DNA of 64,000 nucleotides from Leishmania infantum JPCM5 (Eukaryota > Euglenozoa > Kinetoplastea > Trypanosomatida > Trypanosomatidae), in assembly GCF_000002875.2 (NCBI RefSeq), contig NC_009401.2, positions 447,843 to 511,842 on the forward strand, read 5' to 3'. Both the position numbers and the translations under genes were made by a program. Below, one piece after another: positions 31,582-40,906 of the stretch. Below the pieces are notes generated by a model. The model had not been told where the DNA came from and did not search any database. It was given only the letters and a program-made list of their open reading frames with translations. The number at the start of each line of letters is the position of its first letter. Position 1 is the stretch's first letter.

Positions 31582-32827
31582 GGGGCCGGCCGCTGCTGTG
31601 CGGGCGATGGATGCCACCGCCACGGCCGAAGACACGGTCGGGGCGTGGAGCCGACGGGGAGGGGAGGGGAGGTGCCACGTTGTTTCACCTCTTTTGTTAG
31701 GATTGGTTGTTTAGTCTCGTCGTAGAAATCAATAAGCACTTCACCTTTCTGGAGAGGGACGACGCGGCAGCCGACATGCGGGCGGTTGATTGGCGCCGAT
31801 GGCATTCCTTCTTCCGGTTCGAGTTGAGTCTGAGGGTGGAGGGCCAAGTCCCCTACCTGCCTGGTGGTGGGTGGAGAGGGTGGCTGCTCACGTCACCGCT
31901 TGATTCGCTTCTTTTAGAGCTGTGTGCTCGCCTGTGGACGCTGCGCGCAATCTCTTCCAACGCCTCCGCGCAGACCACTAACGGCACCAAAAAAAACGTG
32001 CATAACATGTATAATGAGGAGCTGTTCTCTCTCTCATCCGCTCACCCTCACGTTCACCTTGTGCCCGCCATATCTGCCCTCGTTGGCCTATGCGCGCTCC
32101 CTCCCTTATTATTATATTTGATCCCCCCTCTACGCTAACCTTACACCTCACGTGGAGGCGATTTTGTCTTCGTGTGGCCCGTGCTCTCAGTCGTTTTTTT
32201 TTTTCTCACTTCGCTTGTGTCCCTCTTCCTTCGTTTCGTTGTTTATATCCTTTTAAAGCGTTCTGTGGGCCGCTCTCTCTCTGCCTCTTTCTTTCCCTCA
32301 TGCTTTCTCGCACGCCCTCCCCTTCCCTCTGTCTGCCTTCCTCCCCCTTCTCAGTGTCACTCTACAGCCTGCGTTTCTTCGGTATTTTGTTGGGTGTGGG
32401 GGTGTTCGCCTCGACTGTATTATCCCCCTCCCTTTGCTGCTTGTTGCTGTCTTGGTTGAACACGGACTTCTCCTACGCGCGCGCGCTTCTCGTTACCTTC
32501 CCTCCCCCTCCCTCCCTCCCTGTCTGTGGGTCTGCCTCCTCTGTCAGGCTGTTACGTTTGCCTGGGCATATGCGGGACTGCTGCCTCGCATGGGTTCCTG
32601 TGCGATGCGTGTGGACCTGCTCTGCACCGAAGAGCGAAAGAAAGCAGCGAGACGGACACGGAGACAGGGGAGGGAGACACAGGAAGGAGGGAAGAGCATC
32701 GCGCCCCGTGCAGCTGTACGCGCGTTGCAGCGTGTGCAGTCGTTCTTCCGCTTTCCGCCGCCCGCCGCCGCTTTCCTTTTCTTTCGCCCACTTGCTTTGA
32801 TTTCCACCTATTTATGATTTTGCCACC

Positions 32828-32890
32828 TCTCTCTCTCTCTATATATATATATATGTGTGTGTGTGCGCATGTGCGCATGTGCGTGTGTAC
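32828..32890. repeat. Compound (CT)n(TA)n(TG)n microsatellite
   Basis: A CT run passes directly into a TA run and then a TG run, ending in GCGCATGT repeats. This compound dinucleotide repeat lies in the long intergenic region downstream of hydrolase A and is a good candidate for strain-specific length variation. Confidence 0.85.
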
Positions 32891-33501
32891 GCTTTGGTAC
32901 TGGGCCGGAGGCACCCCCTCCCCACGGTCAGTTCCGAAAACGAAAACATAACATTATATATAGCACCACTTTGCGCCGCCTCCATCAGCCTCCCCTCCCT
33001 CCCTCTCTCTCTCTCGTTGGCTGTCTTGCGCACGCTCGCCGTGCGTGGCGGGGCCGTCCCTTTATACGATGAATGCTCCGCGCCCCTGGCGCACTTGGTA
33101 TGGCGCTTCGCATGACACGTTTTACCACACGCGACTCCCTCCTTACCTTTCTTCAGACTATCTTTCCCTCTCTCCCGCGCTTCCCCTGCTTTCCGTTTTC
33201 AATAAACTCCTTCTCTCCCCTCTCTGCCCTCTCTCTGCCCATTCCCTGGCAGGAGGAAAGGTCTTGCTCATACCTTGAGGGCGGTACATACAAGCGCCGA
33301 CAAACTGCAAGCAAAAGCCGACTCGCGCGTATACATGCACTGGCGTGTATGCATGCCTGTGCGTAACCCGCCTTGTGCGCTTTTCTTCCACATCCGCAAC
33401 ATCTGCCTCATTCTTTTTCGTGTCGCCTGACTGGACGCGCGCGGTGTCGGCGACAGTCGCTTTCTGGCTCTCACCAACACATATACACACACCGGTATAA
33501 A

Positions 33502-33536
33502 TCTCTATATCTGTACTCATCTCTCTATGGATACAG
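33502..33536 (+). promoter_or_regulatory. Candidate trans-splice acceptor for the glycosyltransferase
   Basis: A C/T-rich stretch mixed with TA ends in AG at 33535-33536, 107 bases before the ATG at 33643. A stronger but more distant pyrimidine stretch lies near 33380-33420. Confidence 0.4.
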
Positions 33537-33642
33537 ACGGACCTGAGTGCGCGTGCCTATTCATCATTGAAACCATCAACGCGAACATCAACACTCCCCC
33601 GACGAAAAAGCGTTTCGACGCAACCGCGAACGGAACGGGAAA

Positions 33643-35559
33643 ATGCCAGACTATGGCCAGGTGCCAAGCTTGCTCAAGCGGCCTCTGCGCATGCCGCGGC
33701 GTCGCCTCAGCGCGCGTCGGCGACAGGCTCTTATAGCCTTCATCGCCATTCTATGTCTGTGTGGGCTTCCTTTTATGTACTTCTTCTCGACCTCGTCGGC
33801 AACCGCGCTGGGCGAGCTTCCTGATCCGAGAGAAAAGCCGTGGATCACCTCCGATGAGAACTCGACACGTTTCGAGCACATCGTACACGGCCGCACCCCG
33901 GGGACGGCGTGGCGTGATCCTCGCTTCAACATGATCTTCTCCTTCTCCAAGTCTGGCGACGTTGTGCACGTGACTCCCACCAATTACGTCCGCCACCGCC
34001 GAGGCAGTGATGACAGCCCTGGCACGTTCCGCAAGTGGGAATCCATCTACCAGCCTAGCGACAAGTACCGCATCCCTGCCTGGGCCACGCCGGCGGACCG
34101 CGACGCGCTGCACCACGCGTCTATCTTTACTTCCTTGGCCGCGTTTCGCGACCGCGAGTGCGCGCTGACGCTGCGCAACCTGTTCGACATGGCTGTTGCG
34201 CCGCACCGCCTGTACGTTGGCGTGAGCGAGGAGCGCAGCCCGTCGGACGCGAGCTGCTTCTCGAGCATTGGCGTAGACGACCTGGCGAGCGGCGAGACGC
34301 GGCGTGTGCTGTACGGCGCGGAAGCGCCGCGCACGCTTGGCTTGGAGGTGCGCTCGCTGACGTGGGCAGACGTGGTCGCGCCGCGGCAGTTGCTGGACGT
34401 GGATGCCGCGTTGAGCGTGCCCACCGACGGTGTTGCGGAATATGGCGCGCGGCCTGCTGGCGTGTTTTTGCACCCGGCGCACGCAGGGGAGCGGGTGACA
34501 TGCGTTGCCGGGGAGCTGGAGACGGCGCGTGACAGGTTGCTGTTAGCGGAGGACGACGCGAGGCAAGACATGGATGGCGGGTCTGTGTTCCGGCGCGGGC
34601 GCGGGGGCCCCCAGCAGCAGCCGTCGCGCGCACTGGCTGGGTGCCGCGTGACGACGCGCGTGGCGGAGCCCGCGTTTGCGCGCGGGCCGACGTTTGGGCG
34701 GTACATCACGAGCCTGTTCTTTTTCGACCAGGACTACTACATGGTAGTGGACAGTCACACGCGGTTTTCTGTGGACTGGGACATGAAGCTGATCACGCGC
34801 GTGTTTCAGCTGCCGACGCGCGGCGTGCTGTCGCACTACCCGAACGGCTACCGCGAGGGGCACGACCGTGAGGAGTTCGACAAGAAGATCGTTATGCTGA
34901 TGTGCACAGCGCAGGTGCTCAGCAACGGCATGCCAAAACTTGGGGCGCGGTGGATGAAGTTGTCGCCGCACCCGGTCCTGCAGGGCTTCGCGGCTGCGGG
35001 CTTCATGTTCGGCGACGCGCAGTTCATGCTGGACACGCCGTTCGACCCTTTCCTGCCGTACATGTTCGACGGCGAGGAGGTGCTGTACTCTGCGCGGATG
35101 TGGACTGCCGGCTGGGATCTCTACGGACCTGGGCAGCCGGACGTGTTTCACCACTACGGGCGACCGAACACGCCGAAATACTTTGGGATCATGACGCCGA
35201 AGGAGGCTGCGCGGCGTGTGCTGTCAGAGCAGCGGACGCTATACATGCTGCGGCGCGCGCACCCGTGGATTGAGGAGCTTGTACGCCGCGGCTACGTGAG
35301 CGCTAACGGGCAGTCGACTCTGAAGCCGCTGCCGCTGGAGGAGGCGCCGGAGACGCGGCTTATCGTGACGGACGAAGTTGCTGCTGAGACGCGCGAGATC
35401 AGCGTGTGGGCGAAATACTACGGGATGGGCACAGAGCGGTCTGTGTCGGCTTACTGGCAGCACACGGAGCTGTCCGACGCGTTTGTGAAGGCGAAGGACG
35501 AGGAGAACAGGTGGCTGGGTGGCTTTGGGTTGTGCCAAAAAGGCGGCGCCATGGCGTGA
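33643..35559 (+). CDS. GT60-type glycosyltransferase (Skp1 GlcNAc-transferase-like)
   Basis: A 638-residue type II membrane protein. A basic N-terminal tail (RMPRRRLSARRR) is followed by a hydrophobic segment at about residues 29-48, the arrangement of a Golgi signal anchor. The lumenal part matches the GT60 family, which includes the Dictyostelium Skp1 GlcNAc transferase and the Trypanosoma cruzi mucin polypeptide alpha-GlcNAc transferases. Blocks seen: IFTSLAAFRDREC near 160-172 (usual IFVSIASYRD), FDQDYYMVVDSHTRF near 361-375 carrying the DxH-type metal and sugar-nucleotide motif Asp370-Ser-His372, and FDPFLPYMFDGEE near 467-479 followed by a W-x-x-G-W-D stretch and FHHYGR (usual FFGEE and FHLW). 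Predicted to transfer GlcNAc from UDP-GlcNAc to protein hydroxyls in the secretory pathway; exact acceptor unknown. A variable Arg/Gly/Gln-rich insert lies near residues 310-335. Confidence 0.8.
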   Translation: MPDYGQVPSLLKRPLRMPRRRLSARRRQALIAFIAILCLCGLPFMYFFSTSSATALGELPDPREKPWITSDENSTRFEHIVHGRTPGTAWRDPRFNMIFSFSKSGDVVHVTPTNYVRHRRGSDDSPGTFRKWESIYQPSDKYRIPAWATPADRDALHHASIFTSLAAFRDRECALTLRNLFDMAVAPHRLYVGVSEERSPSDASCFSSIGVDDLASGETRRVLYGAEAPRTLGLEVRSLTWADVVAPRQLLDVDAALSVPTDGVAEYGARPAGVFLHPAHAGERVTCVAGELETARDRLLLAEDDARQDMDGGSVFRRGRGGPQQQPSRALAGCRVTTRVAEPAFARGPTFGRYITSLFFFDQDYYMVVDSHTRFSVDWDMKLITRVFQLPTRGVLSHYPNGYREGHDREEFDKKIVMLMCTAQVLSNGMPKLGARWMKLSPHPVLQGFAAAGFMFGDAQFMLDTPFDPFLPYMFDGEEVLYSARMWTAGWDLYGPGQPDVFHHYGRPNTPKYFGIMTPKEAARRVLSEQRTLYMLRRAHPWIEELVRRGYVSANGQSTLKPLPLEEAPETRLIVTDEVAAETREISVWAKYYGMGTERSVSAYWQHTELSDAFVKAKDEENRWLGGFGLCQKGGAMA

Positions 35560-35741
35560 GGTGCACCTGCCACGCCGTGGAGCGAAGATGTGCGGAGGGC
35601 GGTCTAGGGAAGGGACACAAGCGAGAAGGGGAGGGACGAGCTCAAGGCGGCAAGTTTCTGCTAACGGCCTCCGGCGCTGCGTCCGTTCTTGGGGGCGCTC
35701 CTCTTATGCTTATATCTGTGTACGTCTCTCTTTCTCTCTCT

Positions 35742-35756
35742 GTTTTTTTTTTTTTT
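35742..35756. repeat. Poly(T) run
   Basis: A run of about 15 T in the 3' flank of the glycosyltransferase gene, followed by a G-rich purine stretch. Such runs are common in trypanosomatid intergenic DNA and can contribute to pyrimidine tracts that couple polyadenylation and trans-splicing. Confidence 0.8.
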
Positions 35757-36820
35757 CGGGGAGGGGGAGGAGGAGGGGATGTGACCGAGCGGCAGCAGCA
35801 GCACGGTTGGGCGTGGCGTCAGCTGGCGCTGGTGAGGCGTGCGAGAGGAGGAAGGCAGCATGCAACGTCCACAGCCAAACGTGCTCGCGTGCAGATATGC
35901 TGGCGTGTGTATTGGGTGTTTGATCCATGTTTGCACGGCACCTCACGATCTCTCTCTTTATCTCCCTTTTGCTTTTCTTTTTGTCGTGCCCTCTTCTCTG
36001 CCTCTCACTCTCTGGCTTCCACCGCGTCTCCTTGCTACGAATCTTGCTTGGGTGTCACGTCTCTGACGTCGATTCTCCCCCCTTCCTCTCCGTACTTTCG
36101 CTGTTACGCGCCGCTGGCCTGGCACAGGTGCGTCGGAGGGAGGGGCTCGAGCACACCGCCATCCATTCCCTCCATCACACGCTTGCATGTGGGCAGGGGG
36201 GCTTCTGGTTGTGGCAGCGCACGGCCGAGTGCAGAGCACCGCTTGTCGCTCGGGTTCTTTTTCCGGCACGCTCCGGCGCGCTCTCCTCGCCGTGCCCACA
36301 CGCCAGCAAGCTTACGCGCGCGTCTCAAAGAACAACACCAAAGAGGGCGTCTCTGTGGCGACTCCGCCCTTTTCGTTCGCGTTATTCCCAATCCCCCCCC
36401 TCCCCCCGCCCGCCAGCCGTGCGGATTACTGAGGTGCTCGTCTCAGAATGACGCGTTGAAAGGGAGCGAATTCCCCACCTCCTTTCCAAAAATAGAGAAA
36501 ATCAAGGGAATTCCAACCCTGCCCGACACGCTTGTGAGCCCTCGCCATTGCTGCGCTTCGATGCTCTCGTGGCCTTCATGGAATGGTTGCCTCAGCGCCC
36601 ACCGTGAGCGCGATCACGCAGCCGCGACACGCACGGTCGCTTACGGCACTTTACCACCCTCCCTCCCAACCGCCTCTTTTCCCGTTCTCTCGTCTTCATG
36701 GCGGCCGTGCCCCCTCGTCTGGGAGGCGACTGTCTTCTTTTTCAGAGTCGCGGCCACGCCCATCGACGTATTACAGCCCAAAATCCAGGCCGGCTTTCGA
36801 GGCGCGCCACCTGCTAATCG

Positions 36821-37177
36821 ATGCGTGTCGGTAACACGCCGTGCGACAGCGGCGAGACAAATCCGTGGACGCGCTTGCACAAGGGCTTCCCGAGCCGGAA
36901 CGAAAAGGAGTGCAGAGAGTCTCATGGGCGTTGCCGCTTTCTCCTCTATCATCTCCATCTTCACAATACCAGCGACAGCGATGGCGGCGCGGATCATGTG
37001 CGGCATCGCTTTCCCGAATCGCCCACGACCTCCTCGCCCGTAGCGTACGTCGTGACGATGCCGATCGGCTGGGCGTGCATGGCTGGCGCGCACGACAGCA
37101 CGAACGACTCGCTCGGGTGTGGAATCAAGGGCGCGCACAGCTGCGCGGCTGGCTTTGACCTGATTGTGGCTGCGTGA
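36821..37177 (+). CDS. Doubtful small ORF in a non-pyrimidine island
   Basis: An ATG-initiated 118-codon ORF with no recognised domain. A C/T-rich stretch at about 36647-36710 followed by AG could supply a splice acceptor. Against it: two other long overlapping frames exist here, including a 229-codon frame on the opposite strand, the product has an odd composition, and no motif stands out. It may be a gene relic or chance. Listed so the position is on record. Confidence 0.15.
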   Translation: MRVGNTPCDSGETNPWTRLHKGFPSRNEKECRESHGRCRFLLYHLHLHNTSDSDGGADHVRHRFPESPTTSSPVAYVVTMPIGWACMAGAHDSTNDSLGCGIKGAHSCAAGFDLIVAA

Positions 37178-38044
37178 TGCCTCCAGACGTTGGCGATCAT
37201 CCTTGTGCTCATCATACCTACCGAAGAGCGCCGACGCGCTGAAGGCCTCGCGAAGGTGGTGGCTGGGTGAAGTAGGCACGGGGACGCACCCCGCACGCAT
37301 GTGCGCGCTTCTACGCATACACACGCCCAACGGAAGCGAGGGGGAGTGGCGGTGGTGGCTTCAAAACCGACCGACACCTCCATAGGCACACCGGCAAGCA
37401 CCAAGACATGGAGGCTGAGCAGAGGAAGGAAGCAGATCGCCGCTGAAACAAACGCATGCTACCGTGCTTATCGTGCGTAAGCTGCTGGACGTGCGGTGTA
37501 CGTCGGCGAGGGCGTGCTCTGTATATTCGATCGCATCAATCGGGGAGAGCGAGAGAGGGGAGGAGGAGAGAGATGGCGAGAGCAGCAGGCAGAGGATGGG
37601 CTGCCCGTTTCTCGCGGGGGCTGCACACATGCGTGTTGGTATCCTTTTCCGGTTCCTCTTCTCTTGCTTTCATCGCCGTATTCGTCTGTTATCGTGGTTT
37701 GCGTGTCCTCCGCGCCCCTCCCTCTCTCTCTCTGTGCCTGTCTCTTCGAATCCTTCTGTGCCTGCCCTTGATTCACCGATCGTGGTGTTCACTTTCTTCG
37801 CCTCTCTCCCCCCTCCCTTCTTCCGCCTCCCATTCCGATCTGCACCGCTCCCTCGCTGCCAGCAACTCACGTGCTCATATTCGCATACACGCGGCAGAGG
37901 GCGGAACATCATCGTCGAAATCACCCACAGAGCGAATAGTGCGCCCACCCCTTACGCCAACTGGCGCGTGAAAGTAACGCGCACCCAGCGAGGCAGGAGC
38001 GTGCAGAACAAAGTGCAGCTCACAGATACCCCCGTAGAACTGAA

Positions 38045-38092
38045 TTCCCCCCTCCCCTCCCCTCCCCTCCTCCCTCCCTCTTTCTCTGCGAG
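38045..38092 (+). promoter_or_regulatory. Candidate trans-splice acceptor for the kinesin-like low-complexity protein
   Basis: An almost pure C/T tract of about 40 bases (38046-38087) is followed by AG at 38091-38092, giving a 5' UTR of about 345 bases. It is the longest clean pyrimidine tract directly upstream of this gene. Confidence 0.55.
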
Positions 38093-38437
38093 CGCGTGTG
38101 CTGGAGTAGGGGCGTCTCCCGCGCATCTGCGTCGGTGTCCTTCTTGGTGCCCTCTCGCATTCCTCATCCCGCACACACGCGCACACTGCCTCGCTTTTTG
38201 CGCGGTCCTTGTTGCCCGCTCTTTAATCCTTGGCGAATATTTTCTGTCGTTGGTGCGGGTCGGCGCTCTTGTCGTTCTTGTCGCTCGTAGTGCTGACGTA
38301 CGTCTGTCCGCGCCTGTGCGCGATTTCTGGGCGCGTGCGGCATCCACCGGCCAGCAGCAGCGCTGGTGCGCAGCTCCCCTCGTGTAAAACGAACAGGCAG
38401 TTGACACGGCGCCTGCACACGGCTTCATACGCTAGCT

Positions 38438-40906
38438 ATGTACGGTGGTTATTACGTGATGGGTTCTGGCATGCACCAGGGCGGCGGCTACGGCGGCGGC
38501 CCTATGATGCAGCAGCAGCAGCGATGCCAGCATCCACAGCTGCAACAGAATGCCCAGCAACCACCACCGCCGCCGCATGTGCAGGCGCGCCTACGCGGTT
38601 CTGGCCGGGGTGTCCCACCAGGCCACCCGCCCACGGTCGCTGGCGGCGGCAGTCCGGGCCAGCTAAACCGCAATCCGAGCTTCATGATGATGTACAACGA
38701 CCGCAACTTTGGCCAGCCGAATCCGATGCTGCAGCGCATGGGCTCCTTCCACTCGATGGGGTCGACAGGCGTGATCCCCCGCTTTGGCAGCTTCAGCGCG
38801 CACGGCTGCGGCGGCAGCCAGCCCCAGCGCCGCGGGAGCTTCTCTTCGGTCGGTACCAGCGCCGGCAGCCTGCGCCGCGTCAACAGCGGCTTGAACTTCG
38901 ACTATTCGACCGGCTCGCAGGTCCACAGAGGAGGCCCGCTCATGCGCACCAACAGCTACGGCAGCATGCACCAGGGCGGTGGAAGTTTCTTCGGCGGCAG
39001 CGCAGCCCCGAGTGGCGGCGGTCGGCCTCTTCAGCAGCTCAGTCGGCAGAACAGCACCCTGTGCTCATACAGCTACGGTAGCTTCCGACAGCCGAGTTTT
39101 ACGCAGGGTAACGTTCACAACGGTGCCACCGGCGTCGGCCCGGGGGTGTCGCTGAATAGCATAAACGGCATGCTCAAGCTCGCCGACTCTGGTTCTAGCA
39201 GCGCTGGTAGTCCCTCCACGGCTGCCGCACCCCGCGGCGACATCGGGGCAACGGTTGCTGCGGGCGTTCCCCTGGAGTCGCTGGCGCCAGGCCTTGCTCG
39301 CCAGGACAGCGCCAGGTCGCTTCAGCGCAAGTACTCTATTTCTGGTCAGTTCTACAACTACGGCAGCAGCAACAACAACGGTGGCGGTGTTGACCAGTGC
39401 GCTGCGGCCCCGGTGTTGCAGCACCGTCTCTCACAGCTTCTGCCCGGAGGCGGCCCAATAATGGGCGACGGTGGCGGCATGATGGCACTAAACGCGCTCA
39501 CGGCAACGATTGGGCAACGCGGCGGTGCTGGTGTCATGACGCAGCAGAGGCAGCACCACATGATGATGCAGCAGCAGGCGCGCATGAGCGCGGCTGGCGA
39601 CGGCAGCGGCGTTGCTGCCTCTGACGCGCCACCGTCGAAGGGGACGTCGGAGAACACGACGGTGGCGGAGGGCCAACCGCAGGTGCTGGGGCGCAAGAAC
39701 AGTGTGCAGAACTTGACGCGTAAAAACAGCGAGAAGCGCGTTGGGATGTACTTCAAGAATAGGGCCGCAGAGCAAGACGGCGTGCAGTACAAGAAGGACG
39801 GCGACCCGGGCACCTCTGGCAAAAACAACTCCGGTGAACGCGACCCGTCGCTGACAAACACGCTGAAGGCTTCCCTCTTGCTGGACACCTCCGGCGGCCG
39901 GAGCCCCGCGATCGAGGTGGACGGCCGCACCATCCGCGCCAGCAAGCCTGGCGCCGAGGAAGTACAGAAGTACGACATGCGCGATATCATGTATGTCAAT
40001 CGCAACACCGACGTCCAGCTCTCAAGCGACTCGCTAGAGGAGATGCGAGATAACTTTCTGTACGGTTGCAACATCGGCATGATCATGGCCGATGCTGGCT
40101 TCTCCGCTGCGCGGCCGACGGAGTGGTTTACGTGGCTGGCCTTGAAGTCCGTGGTGAAGGGCAGCTTTGGCAAGCTGGCCTCTACGCAGTTCGAGTTTAC
40201 CGTGTCAGTGTGCCTTCTGCAGGATGATCAGGTGATGGACCTGCTGTCCGATCCGCCGCAACGCTTCATGAACTTGACCGTCGCGGAGAGCCCATTGTTT
40301 GGCAACGTGGCCAACGGCATGGTGTACGTCTGCGTCGAGGATGCCGGCGAGTTCAACGATGTGCTGGACGCGAGCCTGCACTGCGCGCAGGAGCACTGCA
40401 GTCCCTTGGCCGAGGAGCAGGGCATCGTCCTGTGCACATGCGTGCTGAAACAGGTCAAGACCTCGCAATCCTCCGGCAAGGAGGACGTTATTGTTTCGTC
40501 CATCTTCGCGAGCGGCGTCGGTGACGGCGTCATTCACTACAACCGCATCATTGACAAGAACCCGGCCGAGCCGCGGGCACTCTTCTACTCCGTCATGCAC
40601 CGCTCCGTGCACTCGACGGCGCTATTCTCGTGCGCTATGCATGATGATGAGATTTTCAACTACCTTGCGACGCTGCAGCGTTTCTCCAAGATCGAGACGC
40701 GCCGCCCAAAGGTGGGCAGCGCTCGGGCCTTCGTCGCCTACGGCACTAGCACAATACCAAGGATCCGCGAAGAACTCAAGGAGACCAAGGATGCCCGCCA
40801 GCGGGCCATGATGCAGCGGCAGCTGGAGAAGCTGGAGCTGATGGTGGTGGATGCAGAGGACATGCTTCGGTCACCGGCGGATTGCGTGCCCAAGACGTAC
40901 ATTTAG
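38438..40906 (+). CDS. Degenerate kinesin-like protein with LxRxxS array
   Basis: An 822-residue protein in two parts. Residues 1-480 are Gly/Ser/Gln/Asn-rich and carry eleven R-x-x-S motifs, nine with Leu or Ile at -5; serines are at about 81, 103, 118, 134, 150, 173, 206, 291, 300, 422 and 431. Residues about 510-790 follow a kinesin motor core: KYDMRDIMY (usual FDRVF start), SLEEMRDNFLYGCN ending at N545 (usual LVDSVLEGYN), FEFTVSVCLLQDDQVMDLL near 586 (usual VSYLEIYNEKIYDLL), and DDEIFNYLATLQRFSKIE near 735 (usual ETLSTLRYADRA). The P-loop position, normally GQTGSGKT, reads DAGFSAAR (552-559), and the SSRSH and DLAGSE switches are not recognisable, so ATP-driven motility is unlikely. A short helical neck follows. 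An RNA-granule or cytoskeletal adaptor role is only a guess. ATG at 38438 is the first in frame. Confidence 0.68.
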   Translation: MYGGYYVMGSGMHQGGGYGGGPMMQQQQRCQHPQLQQNAQQPPPPPHVQARLRGSGRGVPPGHPPTVAGGGSPGQLNRNPSFMMMYNDRNFGQPNPMLQRMGSFHSMGSTGVIPRFGSFSAHGCGGSQPQRRGSFSSVGTSAGSLRRVNSGLNFDYSTGSQVHRGGPLMRTNSYGSMHQGGGSFFGGSAAPSGGGRPLQQLSRQNSTLCSYSYGSFRQPSFTQGNVHNGATGVGPGVSLNSINGMLKLADSGSSSAGSPSTAAAPRGDIGATVAAGVPLESLAPGLARQDSARSLQRKYSISGQFYNYGSSNNNGGGVDQCAAAPVLQHRLSQLLPGGGPIMGDGGGMMALNALTATIGQRGGAGVMTQQRQHHMMMQQQARMSAAGDGSGVAASDAPPSKGTSENTTVAEGQPQVLGRKNSVQNLTRKNSEKRVGMYFKNRAAEQDGVQYKKDGDPGTSGKNNSGERDPSLTNTLKASLLLDTSGGRSPAIEVDGRTIRASKPGAEEVQKYDMRDIMYVNRNTDVQLSSDSLEEMRDNFLYGCNIGMIMADAGFSAARPTEWFTWLALKSVVKGSFGKLASTQFEFTVSVCLLQDDQVMDLLSDPPQRFMNLTVAESPLFGNVANGMVYVCVEDAGEFNDVLDASLHCAQEHCSPLAEEQGIVLCTCVLKQVKTSQSSGKEDVIVSSIFASGVGDGVIHYNRIIDKNPAEPRALFYSVMHRSVHSTALFSCAMHDDEIFNYLATLQRFSKIETRRPKVGSARAFVAYGTSTIPRIREELKETKDARQRAMMQRQLEKLELMVVDAEDMLRSPADCVPKTYI

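Larger units (their letters stand above)
31582..33642. other. Intergenic region, 2.1 kb
   Basis: No supported gene. The centre is very C/T-rich (about 32160-32540 and 32970-33240), with a CT/TA/TG microsatellite at 32828-32890. ORFs in this region read through the pyrimidine repeats and are rich in Ser, Leu and Pro; they are not credible proteins. Confidence 0.6.
35560..38437. other. Intergenic region, 2.9 kb
   Basis: No confident gene. The first part (35560-36440) is 3' UTR-like, with a T run near 35742-35756 and pyrimidine tracts. From about 36440 to 37450 the sequence loses its pyrimidine bias and contains overlapping ORFs on both strands (see separate entry). The last kilobase returns to C/T-rich sequence and ends with the splice signal of the next gene. 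Confidence 0.55.

Noticed and set aside
35406..37043. 545-codon ORF overlapping the end of the glycosyltransferase gene
   Set aside because: It has a non-ATG type start region, overlaps a well-supported gene out of frame, and runs through T and G runs; no domain is recognisable.
38230..39081. 283-codon ORF overlapping the kinesin-like gene
   Set aside because: Out-of-frame shadow of the Gln/Gly-rich 5' half of the gene at 38438.
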